Part shown: one piece after another, positions 24,277-32,618 of the stretch
Numbering within the stretch: position 1 is the stretch's first letter
Layout of the letters: each line of letters begins with the position of its first letter
NCBI RefSeq assembly: GCF_001984575.1
Contig: NZ_LZNS01000001.1
Span: 6,077,487-6,124,372, forward strand
DNA length: 46,886 nt
Direction of reading: 5' to 3'
DNA from: Streptomyces sp. MP131-18
Lineage (GTDB): Bacteria > Actinomycetota > Actinomycetes > Streptomycetales > Streptomycetaceae
The notes under the pieces: model-generated
The model's input: only the letters and a program-made list of their open reading frames with translations
What the model was told of the DNA's origin: nothing
Databases searched by the model: none
Translations under genes and position numbers: made by a program

Positions 24277-26040
24277 ATGGCTGAGCAGATCCAACCGCTG
24301 GCCGGTGAGGTGGAAGCGGCAGTGCGTGCGGCGATGGCAGAGGTGCTGCCGCCCGAGCTCGCCGCGGAGGACCCGCTCGTGCGACGCTCCGACCGGGCGG
24401 ACTACCAGGCCAATGCCGCCCTGTCGCTGGCCAGGCGCCTGGGCCGCAACCCGCGGGAGCTGGCGGGCGAGCTGCGCGACAAGGTGAGCGGGGCGGCGGC
24501 GCTGGCCTCCGTCGAGGTCTCGGGGCCCGGCTTCCTCAACATCACGCTGTCCGACGCGGCGCTGCTCGGCCGCCTCGCGGCCCGCGCAGCGGACCCGCGG
24601 CTCGGGGTGCCGGCCGGCCAGGCGGGGGAGACCGCCGTCATCGACTACTCGGCGCCCAACGTGGCCAAGGAGATGCACGTCGGGCACCTGCGTTCCACGC
24701 TGATCGGCGACGCCCTGGCGCGCGTGCTCGGCTTCCTCGGGGCCAAGGTGGTGCGGCAGAACCATGTGGGCGACTGGGGCACCCAGTTCGGCATGCTGAT
24801 CCAATACCTGTTCGAGCACCCGGAAGCCGCGTGGCGCGGCAAGGAGGTCGGCCAGGGCGAGACCGCGGGCGCGGTCTCGGCGCTGGACGCGCTGTACCGC
24901 ACCGCCCGGCAGGAGTTCGACGCCGACCCCGAGTTCAAGCAGCGCGCCCAGCGGCGCGTGGTGGCCCTCCAGGCCGGTGACGAGGAGACGGTGGCCGCCT
25001 GGCGGGAGATCGTCGGCGAGTCCGAGACCGCGTTCCAGCAGATCTACGAACGGCTCGGCGTGCTGCTCACCCTCGACGACGTGCTGGGCGAGTCGTTCTA
25101 CAACCCGTGGCTCCAGGAGGTCGTGGACGAGCTGCGCGAGAAGGGCATCCTGCGGGACAGCGAGGGCGCGAAGGCCGTCTTCTTCGACGACCAGCCCGTG
25201 CCGCTGCTGGTGCAGAAGACCGACGGCGGCTTCGGCTACGCGGCGACGGACCTCGCCACCATCCGGTACAGCATCCGGGAGCTGAAGGGCACGCGGCTGG
25301 TCTACGTCGTGGACGCCCGCCAGTCGCAGCACTTCCAGATGATCTTCGAGACGGCCCGCCGGGCGGGGTGGCTCACCGAGGGGGTCCGGGCGGTGCACGC
25401 CGCGAACGGCACCATCAACGGGCCGGACGGCAGGCCGTTCAAGACCCGTTCCGGCGGCACGGTGCGCCTGGCCGACCTGCTCGACGACGCGCTGCGGCGG
25501 GCGCGCGAGGTCGTCGCCGAGAAGGACCCAGGACTCGGGGCCGAGGAGCTCGACGCCATCGCGCACGTGGCGAGCATCGGCGCGGTGAAGTACGCGGAGC
25601 TGTCCACCTCCAGGACGAAGGACTACTCCTTCGACGTGGACCGCATGGTCAGCTTCAACGGCCAGACCGGCGTCTACCTCCAGTACACGCACACCAGGAT
25701 CGCGTCCATCATCCGCAAGGCCGGTGAACAGGGCGCGGAGACCGCCCGCTTCGACACCGGCCTCGCCCTGGAGCCGGCCGAGCACGCGCTCGCGCTGGAG
25801 CTCGACGAGTTCGGCGCGGCGCTCGACGCGGTCGCGGAGACGCTGGAGCCGCACCAGCTCGCCACGTACCTCTACGCCCTGGCGAAGGCGTTCACCACCT
25901 TCTACGAGTCCTGCCCGGTCCTGAAGGAAGGCGTGCCGGCCGGTGTCCGCGCCAACCGGCTCGCCCTGTGCGGTCTGACGCGCGAGACGCTGGCGCAGGG
26001 CCTCGCCCTGCTGGGCATCGAGGCGCCGGACCGCATGTGA
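24277..26040 (+). CDS. argS: Arginyl-tRNA synthetase
   Basis: 587 residues, ATG at 24277. An N-terminal additional domain (1-95) is followed by the class I catalytic domain with HVGH at 134-137 (within NVAKEMHVGHLRST) and GRPFKTRSGG in the position of the KMSKS loop, as usual for this family, then the anticodon-binding DALR domain ending at ANRLALCGLTRETLAQGLALLGIEAPDRM. All key elements are present, so it should charge tRNA-Arg. It stands alone rather than next to lysA or thrA, where many actinobacterial argS genes lie, so it may be a second copy; this cannot be decided from the window. Confidence 0.95.
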   Translation: MAEQIQPLAGEVEAAVRAAMAEVLPPELAAEDPLVRRSDRADYQANAALSLARRLGRNPRELAGELRDKVSGAAALASVEVSGPGFLNITLSDAALLGRLAARAADPRLGVPAGQAGETAVIDYSAPNVAKEMHVGHLRSTLIGDALARVLGFLGAKVVRQNHVGDWGTQFGMLIQYLFEHPEAAWRGKEVGQGETAGAVSALDALYRTARQEFDADPEFKQRAQRRVVALQAGDEETVAAWREIVGESETAFQQIYERLGVLLTLDDVLGESFYNPWLQEVVDELREKGILRDSEGAKAVFFDDQPVPLLVQKTDGGFGYAATDLATIRYSIRELKGTRLVYVVDARQSQHFQMIFETARRAGWLTEGVRAVHAANGTINGPDGRPFKTRSGGTVRLADLLDDALRRAREVVAEKDPGLGAEELDAIAHVASIGAVKYAELSTSRTKDYSFDVDRMVSFNGQTGVYLQYTHTRIASIIRKAGEQGAETARFDTGLALEPAEHALALELDEFGAALDAVAETLEPHQLATYLYALAKAFTTFYESCPVLKEGVPAGVRANRLALCGLTRETLAQGLALLGIEAPDRM

Positions 26041-26457
26041 GAACGGGCGCCGCGCCGTTCCGTACAGAACGCTGACCAGGCCGGACAGGTCGAGTCTTTC
26101 CGGGACGGCCGGCACCTCTTGCCCCGCGTCGCGCCGCACCAGCAGGCTCTGTGGTGCCGGGCGGTCGGGGGGCCGCCCGGCGGCCCCGGCCCGCGCTCAG
26201 CGATCGTGCGCGGCGCGGGCCGGCGCGGCCCAAAGGCGGCCCAAAGGCGCGGCAGAACGTGGGGGAACGGAAGAGAACGGGACGGGCAGGCCGGACCCCC
26301 CGGCCCCGGCCTGCCCCCTGCGGGCTCATCCCCCGTGTGTCGCAGGACTCCTCCGCGGCCCTGCGCTCACCGAGGACGTTAGGGAGATTCCGGGCCGCGG
26401 GCCACCGTTCACGGTGCGCAGAATCGCCCGCGGGCTGTGCACAGTGCACAAGTCGGC
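26041..26457. other. Convergent intergenic region with a short palindrome and a direct repeat
   Basis: No gene is supported. GAACGG and CCGTTC arms at 26041-26060 may form a weak terminator for argS. The 11-base unit CGGCCCAAAGG repeats in tandem near 26226-26247. TGTGCACAGTGCACA at 26436-26450 is a perfect palindrome around one base, 8 bases past the PucR-type gene stop. Confidence 0.45.
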
Positions 26458-27954
26458 TCAGCCGGGGCTCGCCAGGTCACCGCTGATGCGCAGGGCGTGG
26501 ACCACGTCGTGCACCCCGGCGCCCGTCGTCAACAGGTCGCGGTTCAGCAGGCGTTCGGCGGCCCGCAGGCGGGCGGCGACCGTGCTGCGGCTGATCCCGA
26601 GCCGGTGTCCCGTCCGCTGCGCGTTCGCGTCGGTCTCGATCCAGGCCCGCAGCGTGCCGCGCAGGTCCCGGCCGGCCGGATCGTCGAGGTCGCTGAGGAC
26701 CGCCCCGGCCCAGGCTGTCGCCGCCGGGGTCCGCAGCAGCTCGTCGAGACCGGGCGCGTCCCGCCGCCCCGCGGCGCCCGGGTACGGGGGCGTGGGGTGC
26801 TGCGGGCCCGTGATGGACAGCGCGAGGGCCAGCGTGGCGCGCGCCAGGACGCTCTTCTGGCTGAGCCCCAGCGCCTCCTCGATGCGCTTCAGGTGGGCCG
26901 TGACGGTGTTGCGGCTGATCCCGAGCAGGCGCGCCACCCCGGAGTTGGAGAACGTCAGGGCCAGCCGCGTCACGTCGATCGTCAGCTTCGGGACGTCACT
27001 CACCGGCCCGAGGAACTCCGTGGCCCAGGCGAGCGCTGGCTCGCGCGGCAGGAAACGCTCCAGCGGCGCCTGCCCGCGGTACGCGGCGACGCGCCCCGGC
27101 ATGCCGCGGGCGACCGCGAGCGCGTGGCGGGCCTGCTCGTACGCCGCGGCGGTCTCGGCCGGCGGATGCGGGTCGCTGATGCCCAGCGCGTAGCCGGGGT
27201 TGTCGTCGACCAGGCGGCGCAGTTCGCCCGCGAGGCGGCTGCTGCGGCCGGTGCCCTCGGCGGTCAGGCAGATCAGGTGGTCGTCGTAGACGGGGCAGCG
27301 GACCAGGAGGTTGCGGCCGTGGTAGCCCGCGGCGTCCTGGTAGCGGTCGGTCAGCCGCGTGCGGTCCGCGGGCGCGCAGGCGAGCAGCCGCACCCGGAGC
27401 CGGTCGGCGTCGAGCAGCGGGGGCGCGGCGCCGACCGTCATGCGGCGCGCCAGCGTCGGGTCGCCCGACATCAGCGCCATGAACACGGCGAGCCGCAGCC
27501 GGCCCGCCTTCTCCCGGTAGCCGCGGGACGCGGTCTCGGCCGCGCGCGCGGCCACCAGGGCGGCCAGCAGCGGAACGGCGTGCGAGACGAGTGCGGCGGC
27601 GCTCCGCGAGAGCACAGGCCCCGCGACGACCAGCACGGGGCGCAGCGGACCGCTGCCGTGCGCTTCGCAGCGCACCTGAAGGGTGCCGGACCGTGCCACC
27701 GCGGCGGCCATGCGCCCCGCGGCGAGCTGTGCGAGCACCGGGCGGACGGGATCGAGTGCGCCCGGCGGGAAGCCGGGCGAGGACAGGACGATGCGCCCGT
27801 GGCCGTCCAGCCAGGCGACGCGCGCGCCGGTCTCCGCGTCCAGCCAGTCGATCAGTGCCTGCGGCACGGTTCGCGGGTCGTGTACCGACAGGCGCCGCAG
27901 CTCCTCCAGTAGCCGGTCGGCCCCTGCCTCGTTCGGTGTCGGTGATGTCTCCAT
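26458..27954 (-). CDS. PucR/CdaR-type transcriptional regulator with two C-terminal helix-turn-helix segments
   Basis: 498 residues from the ATG at 27954 (METSPTPNEAG); the upstream frame to 28107 looks non-coding. An N-terminal sensor-like region (to about 150) and a central GGDEF-like part (YDDHLICLTAEG, NPGYALGISDPHPPAETAAAYEQARHALAVAR) precede VARLLGISRNTVTAHLKRIEEALG and, near the end, TGHRLGISRSTVAARLRAAERLL. Two related helix-turn-helix blocks of the PucR_C type are present instead of one. It is divergent from the FAD monooxygenase gene and may control it; a palindrome at 28167 is a candidate site. Confidence 0.8.
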   Translation of the reverse strand: METSPTPNEAGADRLLEELRRLSVHDPRTVPQALIDWLDAETGARVAWLDGHGRIVLSSPGFPPGALDPVRPVLAQLAAGRMAAAVARSGTLQVRCEAHGSGPLRPVLVVAGPVLSRSAAALVSHAVPLLAALVAARAAETASRGYREKAGRLRLAVFMALMSGDPTLARRMTVGAAPPLLDADRLRVRLLACAPADRTRLTDRYQDAAGYHGRNLLVRCPVYDDHLICLTAEGTGRSSRLAGELRRLVDDNPGYALGISDPHPPAETAAAYEQARHALAVARGMPGRVAAYRGQAPLERFLPREPALAWATEFLGPVSDVPKLTIDVTRLALTFSNSGVARLLGISRNTVTAHLKRIEEALGLSQKSVLARATLALALSITGPQHPTPPYPGAAGRRDAPGLDELLRTPAATAWAGAVLSDLDDPAGRDLRGTLRAWIETDANAQRTGHRLGISRSTVAARLRAAERLLNRDLLTTGAGVHDVVHALRISGDLASPG

Positions 27955-28407
27955 GCCCCCCTGCAATTCCTCCCCCTCCCCGGCGGCCGGCCTGCCCGGC
28001 AACGGGTCCGGCCGCCAAGCCTTCCGCGGTACGGGCGGCGTGCCCGCGGAATCCCGCCGGCAGAAATGCGGACCGGATTGACGGATTCCGCGGAGCGGCA
28101 GCGCCACCGTGGTACGGAGGGGCAGCGTAGTGCGATCCGGCGGGAATGCATAACGCGCCTGCGCGCGCTTGAGGTTCGCTCAAGCCCGGCCAAATCGCTT
28201 ACCATCGGCGCCGGCTGTGCGACCGGTCACGGCGCGGACCGGATACGGTCCCGGCCGAGGCGGTCCGAAGCGCGGATTCCGGTCCGCCGCCCCGGCGTAT
28301 CCGGCCTGAATTCCGCAGGCGTATTCGCGGCCGTTCCGCGTGCTATGCGCGAGGTATGCGCGGGGGGAATCCGAGCAAACGCTCACGGACTCGAGGAGCT
28401 GACCCGA
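27955..28407. other. Divergent intergenic region
   Basis: 453 bases between the PucR-type and monooxygenase genes. Apart from the palindrome at 28167-28185 I see no gene. Base composition falls near 28030-28080 and 28130-28200, as in promoters. Confidence 0.4.
28167..28185. promoter_or_regulatory. Inverted repeat, candidate operator
   Basis: GCTTGAG-GTTCG-CTCAAGC: perfect 7-base arms around five bases, placed between the divergent regulator and monooxygenase genes. Confidence 0.5.
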
Positions 28408-29769
28408 GTGGGGAATCATGTCGGCGGCCGTGCGGTCGTCATGGGTGGGGGCATGGCCGGGCTGTTCGCGGCCCGGGTGCTTTCCGACGCGTTCACCGAC
28501 GTCACGGTGGTGGACCGGGATGTACTCGCGGGAGTGGAGGGGCCGCGGCGCGGCGTGCCGCAGGGGCGGCAGGCGCACGGTCTTCAGGCCCGTGGCCTGG
28601 CGGTCATCGAGGAACTGCTGCCCGGGATAACCGAGGAAATGGTCAAGGACGGGGCGCCGCTCGGTGACATGACGGCGAATGTGCGGCTGATATTCAACGG
28701 GGAACGCATACGCAACTCGCCCTCCGGGCTGATGACCCTGACGCTGAGCCGTCCGTTCCTCGAACGTCACGTGCGGGCCCGGGTCCAGGTGCTGCCGAAC
28801 GTCACGTTCCGCGAACGGCTGGACATCTGCGGCCTCGCGACCGCGGCGGGCGCGAGCCGCGTCACCGGCGTGCGGGTCCGGGCGGCGGGCGGGGGCGGGG
28901 GCGCGGAGGAAGTGCTGCCCGCCGATCTCGTCGTGGACGCGACCGGGCGGGGCTCCCGCACGCCGGTATGGCTGCGGGAATTCGGCTATCCCGAGGCTGC
29001 GGTGGACCGGCTCGACGTCCGGCTCGGCTATGCGACGCGCCAATACCGCATGGCCCGGGACACCCTGGAGCGGGACGAGTGCGAGATCGCCGTCGTCGCC
29101 TCGGTGGAGAGCCCGCGCGGCGCCATGTGCATCAAGACCGAGGACGACCTGCTCATGGTCGTCGTCAACGGCATGCTCGGCGACCACCCGCCGACCGACC
29201 CGGACGGCTTCCTGGAGTTCGTCCGTTCGCTCCAGGCGCCCGACGCCTACGAGGCGATCAAGGACCTCGACCCCGTCGGCCCCCCGGTGGGCCACCGCTT
29301 CCCGGCGAACCTCAGGCGCCGCTACGAACGGCTGCGCCGGTTCCCGCGCGGCCTGGTGCTGCTCGGCGACAGCGTGTGCAGCCTCAACCCTGCCTACGCG
29401 CAGGGCATGACGGTGGCCGCGCTGGGTGCGCTGGTCCTGCGCGACCACGTGGCGGACGGGCGGCTGCCGCGGCCCCGCCCGTACTTCCGCGATCTGGCGC
29501 GCCGGGCCGTCGGCCCGGCGTGGCGCCTGACGACGAGCGCCGACCTGGCCTTCCCCGGTGTGGTGGGGCCGCGGCCGCCCGCCGTGCGGCTCGGGCACGC
29601 CTATGTGCGGCGGCTCCAAGTGGCCGCCCGGTACGACGAGGAGGTGGCCAGGGCCTATCTGCGGGTGGTGGCCCTGGTGTCCCCGGCGTCGTCCCTGATG
29701 CGGCCCGCGGTCCTGCGGAGGGTGCTCCGCGCCTCGCGCGGCGGCCCCAGGGCGGGGCGGGCCGCCTGA
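28408..29769 (+). CDS. FAD-dependent monooxygenase/oxidoreductase
   Basis: 453 residues from the GTG at 28408 (GAGGAGCT upstream). The N-terminal dinucleotide fold reads AVVMGGGMAGLFAARVLSDAFTDVTVVDRD (GxGxxG variant GGGMAG); ADLVVDATGRGSRTP is the DG-type motif and GLVLLGDSVCSLNPAYAQGMTVAALGA the second FAD-binding motif (GD). These are the marks of class A flavoprotein hydroxylases and epoxidases, here related to the family annotated as 2-polyprenyl-6-methoxyphenol hydroxylase-like. The C-terminal part contains a hydrophobic stretch (LMRPAVL) but no clear membrane anchor. The substrate is unknown; nearby signalling genes suggest a specialised-metabolite or signal-modifying role. Confidence 0.85.
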   Translation: MGNHVGGRAVVMGGGMAGLFAARVLSDAFTDVTVVDRDVLAGVEGPRRGVPQGRQAHGLQARGLAVIEELLPGITEEMVKDGAPLGDMTANVRLIFNGERIRNSPSGLMTLTLSRPFLERHVRARVQVLPNVTFRERLDICGLATAAGASRVTGVRVRAAGGGGGAEEVLPADLVVDATGRGSRTPVWLREFGYPEAAVDRLDVRLGYATRQYRMARDTLERDECEIAVVASVESPRGAMCIKTEDDLLMVVVNGMLGDHPPTDPDGFLEFVRSLQAPDAYEAIKDLDPVGPPVGHRFPANLRRRYERLRRFPRGLVLLGDSVCSLNPAYAQGMTVAALGALVLRDHVADGRLPRPRPYFRDLARRAVGPAWRLTTSADLAFPGVVGPRPPAVRLGHAYVRRLQVAARYDEEVARAYLRVVALVSPASSLMRPAVLRRVLRASRGGPRAGRAA

Positions 29770-30034
29770 TCCCGCCCGCGTTCCGCGCCGGGAAAACAGA
29801 CGGCGGTTGTTCGGTCGGGGCACGTGTGAAGAAAAACAGGATGGGGAAACAGACACTCGGTGACCACCGGGCGTGTACCGGTGGACGTGCGCCGGGGGGC
29901 GCTCGTTTGGCGCGATGAGGCAAGTACGCAGGTGAGCGAGGGGGCTTGTGCACGTGCATGCCGCCGGAGCCGGCCGGTGCGGCATGGGCGAGGCATTCGG
30001 TCCTGCCGTTCAACCGGGATAGGGCGGGATTTAC
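29770..30034. promoter_or_regulatory. Upstream region of the TetR gene with repeated AAACAGAC elements
   Basis: No gene is supported. AAACAGAC occurs in direct orientation at 29794-29801 and 29847-29854, each followed by CGGT within a few bases, reminiscent of half-sites of autoregulatory elements bound by gamma-butyrolactone receptors. The second copies are degenerate. Confidence 0.3.
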
Positions 30035-30052
30035 AAACCGCATGAACGGTTT
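30035..30052. promoter_or_regulatory. ARE-like operator upstream of the gamma-butyrolactone-receptor-like gene
   Basis: AAACCG-CATGAA-CGGTTT is a perfect inverted repeat in an AT-rich pocket, 49 bases before the ATG at 30102. Arms of AAACCG/CGGTTT type are characteristic of autoregulatory elements recognised by ArpA/ScbR proteins, which suggests autorepression. Confidence 0.65.
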
Positions 30053-30101
30053 ATTCTGGGAGGTTCCGACATCGGCACGGGACAAGGAGAGTTGACGGGC
30101 G

Positions 30102-30782
30102 ATGCAGGAGAGATCCGGGCGGACCCGCCGTAGGTTATTGGCGGCTGCGGCCGAGGTGATCGACAAGTTCGGTTACGCCGAGGCGACGATGAGTGACATC
30201 AGCCGTTATGCCCAGGTGACGAAGGGTGCGCTCTACTTCCACTTCGCCTCCAAGGACGAGCTGGCCATGCAGGTGCAGCAGCGCAGTTGCGAACTGCTCA
30301 CCGAGACGCTGAACGAGTTGCACGGCATCAACGGCTCGCCGCTCCAGACGCTCATCGACCTGACGCACGCGCTCGCCCGCTGGCTGTCCGGCGAGCCCGC
30401 GGTCCGGGCGAGCCTGCGCATCGGCCAGGAGCGTTCCGGGCAGGAGGAGCACGTCATCGACTACCACGTCACGTGCGTGACGGCCGCCTGGAGCCTGCTG
30501 CGGCAGGCGCGGGCGGAGCGTTGCCTGAACGAGTCGGTGACGCAGGAGGCCGCCGAGACGCTGGTGGCCGCCGTCGTCGCCGGCACCGAGGCGATGGCCT
30601 GGCGCGGGACGCCCGCGATCGAAGTGGCGGACCGGACGGCGGCGATGTGGCACCTGGTGCTGGCCGTCCTGGCCACCGAGGAGGCGCGCGCCGGACTGCG
30701 GACCGTGCCGCCCGCGGCGTGGTACGCGGCGGAAGCGGCGGAAGGCGTGCCCGCGCACGGCGCGCCCAGGGACGAGGCGTAA
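30102..30782 (+). CDS. TetR-family regulator, gamma-butyrolactone-receptor-like (ArpA/ScbR group)
   Basis: 226 residues; ATG at 30102 with AGGAGA upstream. The DNA-binding domain, RRRLLAAAAEVIDKFGY followed by TMSDISRYAQVTKGALYFHFASKDELA, matches the ArpA/ScbR signature (VTKGALYFHFxSKxEL). The C-terminal ligand half diverges from classic ScbR, so it could be a true receptor or a pseudo-receptor binding antibiotics. Codon 12 is TTA (30135-30137), which makes it a predicted bldA-dependent gene. An ARE-like palindrome precedes it and a strong hairpin follows. Confidence 0.83.
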   Translation: MQERSGRTRRRLLAAAAEVIDKFGYAEATMSDISRYAQVTKGALYFHFASKDELAMQVQQRSCELLTETLNELHGINGSPLQTLIDLTHALARWLSGEPAVRASLRIGQERSGQEEHVIDYHVTCVTAAWSLLRQARAERCLNESVTQEAAETLVAAVVAGTEAMAWRGTPAIEVADRTAAMWHLVLAVLATEEARAGLRTVPPAAWYAAEAAEGVPAHGAPRDEA

Positions 30783-30807
30783 CGGCGGCGGCCCGACGAG
30801 ACAGGAT

Positions 30808-30844
30808 ACGTGCGGGCCGCCGAATCCCCCGGCGGCCCGCACGT
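30808..30844 (+). terminator. Strong terminator after the first TetR gene, with an alternative hairpin
   Basis: Perfect 14-base arms ACGTGCGGGCCGCC and GGCGGCCCGCACGT with a 9-base loop, followed by TT. The left arm can instead pair with CGGCGGCCCG at 30786-30795, so two mutually exclusive hairpins are possible. Confidence 0.75.
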
Positions 30845-31011
30845 TTACCGTCCCGGCCTTTTCGCGGGTATTCCCCCTTCGCCCCGGGATCAGAGAAAAG
30901 ATGCTGATTCAGCGGTGCCAGGACATCGAGAAGAAAAGCAAATATCTGCCGCCTGATTGGGTCCAAAAAAGCACCATGGGAATCGGCCGGTGCCCGGGTA
31001 CGCTGCTCCTC

Positions 31012-31782
31012 ATGCAGAATGAACCGCGTTATCTGGAAGGCAAGGCCGTTCTCATCACGGGGGCGAGCAGTGGAATTGGTGCCGCGGCGGCCGGAGTGTT
31101 CGCGCGGCAGGGGGCGGCGGTCGTCCTCGCCGCGCGCCGGGAGGACAGACTCGCGGCCCTGACGGCCGGTTTACGAGCCGAGGGGGCCCTGGCGTCCTAC
31201 GTGGTGTGCGACGTGCTGCGGCCCGGCGACGCCGCCCGCGCGGTGGAGGCCGTGCTGGAACGCCACGGTCGGCTGGACGCCTGCTTCAACAACGCCGGGG
31301 TGGGCGGCGACCGGGCGCCGCTGCACCTGATGGACGACGAGGTATACGACCGCATCATGGACACCAACGTCCGCGGCGTGTGGAACTGCATGCGCCACGA
31401 GATCCGCGCGATGCTGGAGCACGGCGGCGGCGCCATCGTCAATAACAGCAGCGTGGGCGGCATGGTCGCCATTCCGACGGCGGCTCCCTACATCGCCTCC
31501 AAGCACGCCGTCATCGGCCTGACCCGCGCGGCGGCCGACGAGTACGCGCGGCAGGGGATACGGGTCAACGCGATCGCTCCCGGGACGACGCGCAGCGAGA
31601 TCATCGACGACTGGTTCGCGCGCAACCCGGAGATCGAACGGCAGGCGCACGCCTTGACGCCGCAGGGCAGGACGGCGGAGCCGGAGGAAGTGGCCGAGGC
31701 CGCCGCGTGGTTGTGCAGCGACAGTGCCTCGTTCGTCACCGGGGTGGTGATGCCGGTGGACGGGGGGTTCGTCAACCAGTGA
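31012..31782 (+). CDS. Short-chain dehydrogenase/reductase
   Basis: 256 residues if started at the ATG at 31012, which places the Rossmann motif at the usual position; no clear ribosome-binding site precedes it, and ATGs at 30901 and 30976 are in frame with unusual AT-rich sequence. TGASSGIG (cofactor), NNAG, the catalytic Ser in NNSSVGG and YIASK (Tyr-x3-Lys) are all present, ending SFVTGVVMPVDGGFVNQ, a classical SDR. Codon 54 is TTA (31171-31173). Lying between two receptor-like regulators, it may be the ketoreductase of a butyrolactone signal, as in other such loci, but no AfsA-type synthase is in the window. Confidence 0.85.
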   Translation: MQNEPRYLEGKAVLITGASSGIGAAAAGVFARQGAAVVLAARREDRLAALTAGLRAEGALASYVVCDVLRPGDAARAVEAVLERHGRLDACFNNAGVGGDRAPLHLMDDEVYDRIMDTNVRGVWNCMRHEIRAMLEHGGGAIVNNSSVGGMVAIPTAAPYIASKHAVIGLTRAAADEYARQGIRVNAIAPGTTRSEIIDDWFARNPEIERQAHALTPQGRTAEPEEVAEAAAWLCSDSASFVTGVVMPVDGGFVNQ

Positions 31783-31969
31783 GCCGGCCGATCGGGGCGG
31801 TGCCGCCGCCCCGGCCCCCGGTGTCCCCGGCCCGCAATCCAGCAGGCCGGGGCAAGTCCGGGGCCCAGCCCCTGAGTACATACAAACGCGCGTGCCGCCC
31901 GAAGCGGCGGAGGGTACACTCTGGTCGGTTTTTTTCGAGCAAACGGCCGGTGGCGCGGGGGAGGACACT

Positions 31970-32605
31970 TTGGCGCGGCAAGCGCGTGCGATTCTGAAGC
32001 GCAGGGTGATTCTGGAAGCGGCTGCTTCGGTTTTCAACGAGTTCGGCTACGGCGCCTCCACCATTGCCCAGATTCTCGAACGTGCCGCTGTCACGCGCGG
32101 GGCCCTGTACTTCCACTTCTGTTCCAAGGAAGCCCTGGCGCGCAGCGTGCTCGCCGAGGCCGTGACCACCGAGGGGGTACGGCCGCAGCCGCTGAAGCTC
32201 CAGGAGTTCGTGGACGTCGGCCTGCTGCTCGCCCACCGGCTGCCGCGCGAGCCGCTGCTCAGCGCCTCGCTCCGGCTGTCCGTCGACCAGAACGCGCGTG
32301 CGCTGTTCGGCACCCGCTGGCCGGACTGGATCGAGGTGGCCGCCCGTCTGCTCCAGGCCGGCCAGGAGCGCGGCGAAGTGCTGCCGCACATCATTCCCGC
32401 GGAGACCGGCCGCATCTTCATCGGCGCCTGGACGGGCGTCGGACTCGTCTCGGAATCGCTCGACACCGTTCCGGAACTGACCACGGACATAGCAAAGTTC
32501 TTCGATCTCCTGCTGCCGAGCGTCGCCGTGCCGAGCGTGCTGATCAAACTCGACACCTCGCCCGGGCGGGTGCCCCTGCTGCTGCGCGCGGCCGGGGAAG
32601 GCTGA
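31970..32605 (+). CDS. TetR-family gamma-butyrolactone receptor homologue (ArpA/ScbR group)
   Basis: 211 residues from a TTG at 31970 with GGGGGAGG 5 bases upstream; this start yields LARQARAILKRRVILEAAASVFNEFGY, aligning with the N-terminus of ArpA/ScbR (MAKQxRAxxTR). VTRGALYFHFCSKEALA is the recognition helix region, and the C-terminal VAVPSVLIKLDTSPGR matches the conserved end of the family, so this is the more canonical of the two receptors here. No complete ARE palindrome was found upstream, only a TACATACAAACG half-site-like stretch near 31877. Confidence 0.88.
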   Translation: MARQARAILKRRVILEAAASVFNEFGYGASTIAQILERAAVTRGALYFHFCSKEALARSVLAEAVTTEGVRPQPLKLQEFVDVGLLLAHRLPREPLLSASLRLSVDQNARALFGTRWPDWIEVAARLLQAGQERGEVLPHIIPAETGRIFIGAWTGVGLVSESLDTVPELTTDIAKFFDLLLPSVAVPSVLIKLDTSPGRVPLLLRAAGEG

Positions 32606-32618
32606 GCGCCCCGCCGGA

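Noticed and set aside
21010..26139. A 1709-codon open frame on the minus strand
   Set aside because: It runs antisense to argS and the TetR gene and through several real genes in the wrong frame; there is no recognisable protein in it.
26436..26450. Palindrome TGTGCACAGTGCACA as an operator
   Set aside because: It lies downstream of both convergent genes, so a regulatory role for either is unlikely; kept only as part of the intergenic note.
31870..31935. ARE-like site upstream of the second receptor gene
   Set aside because: Only a single half-site-like TACATACAAACG was found; no inverted partner at a suitable distance.
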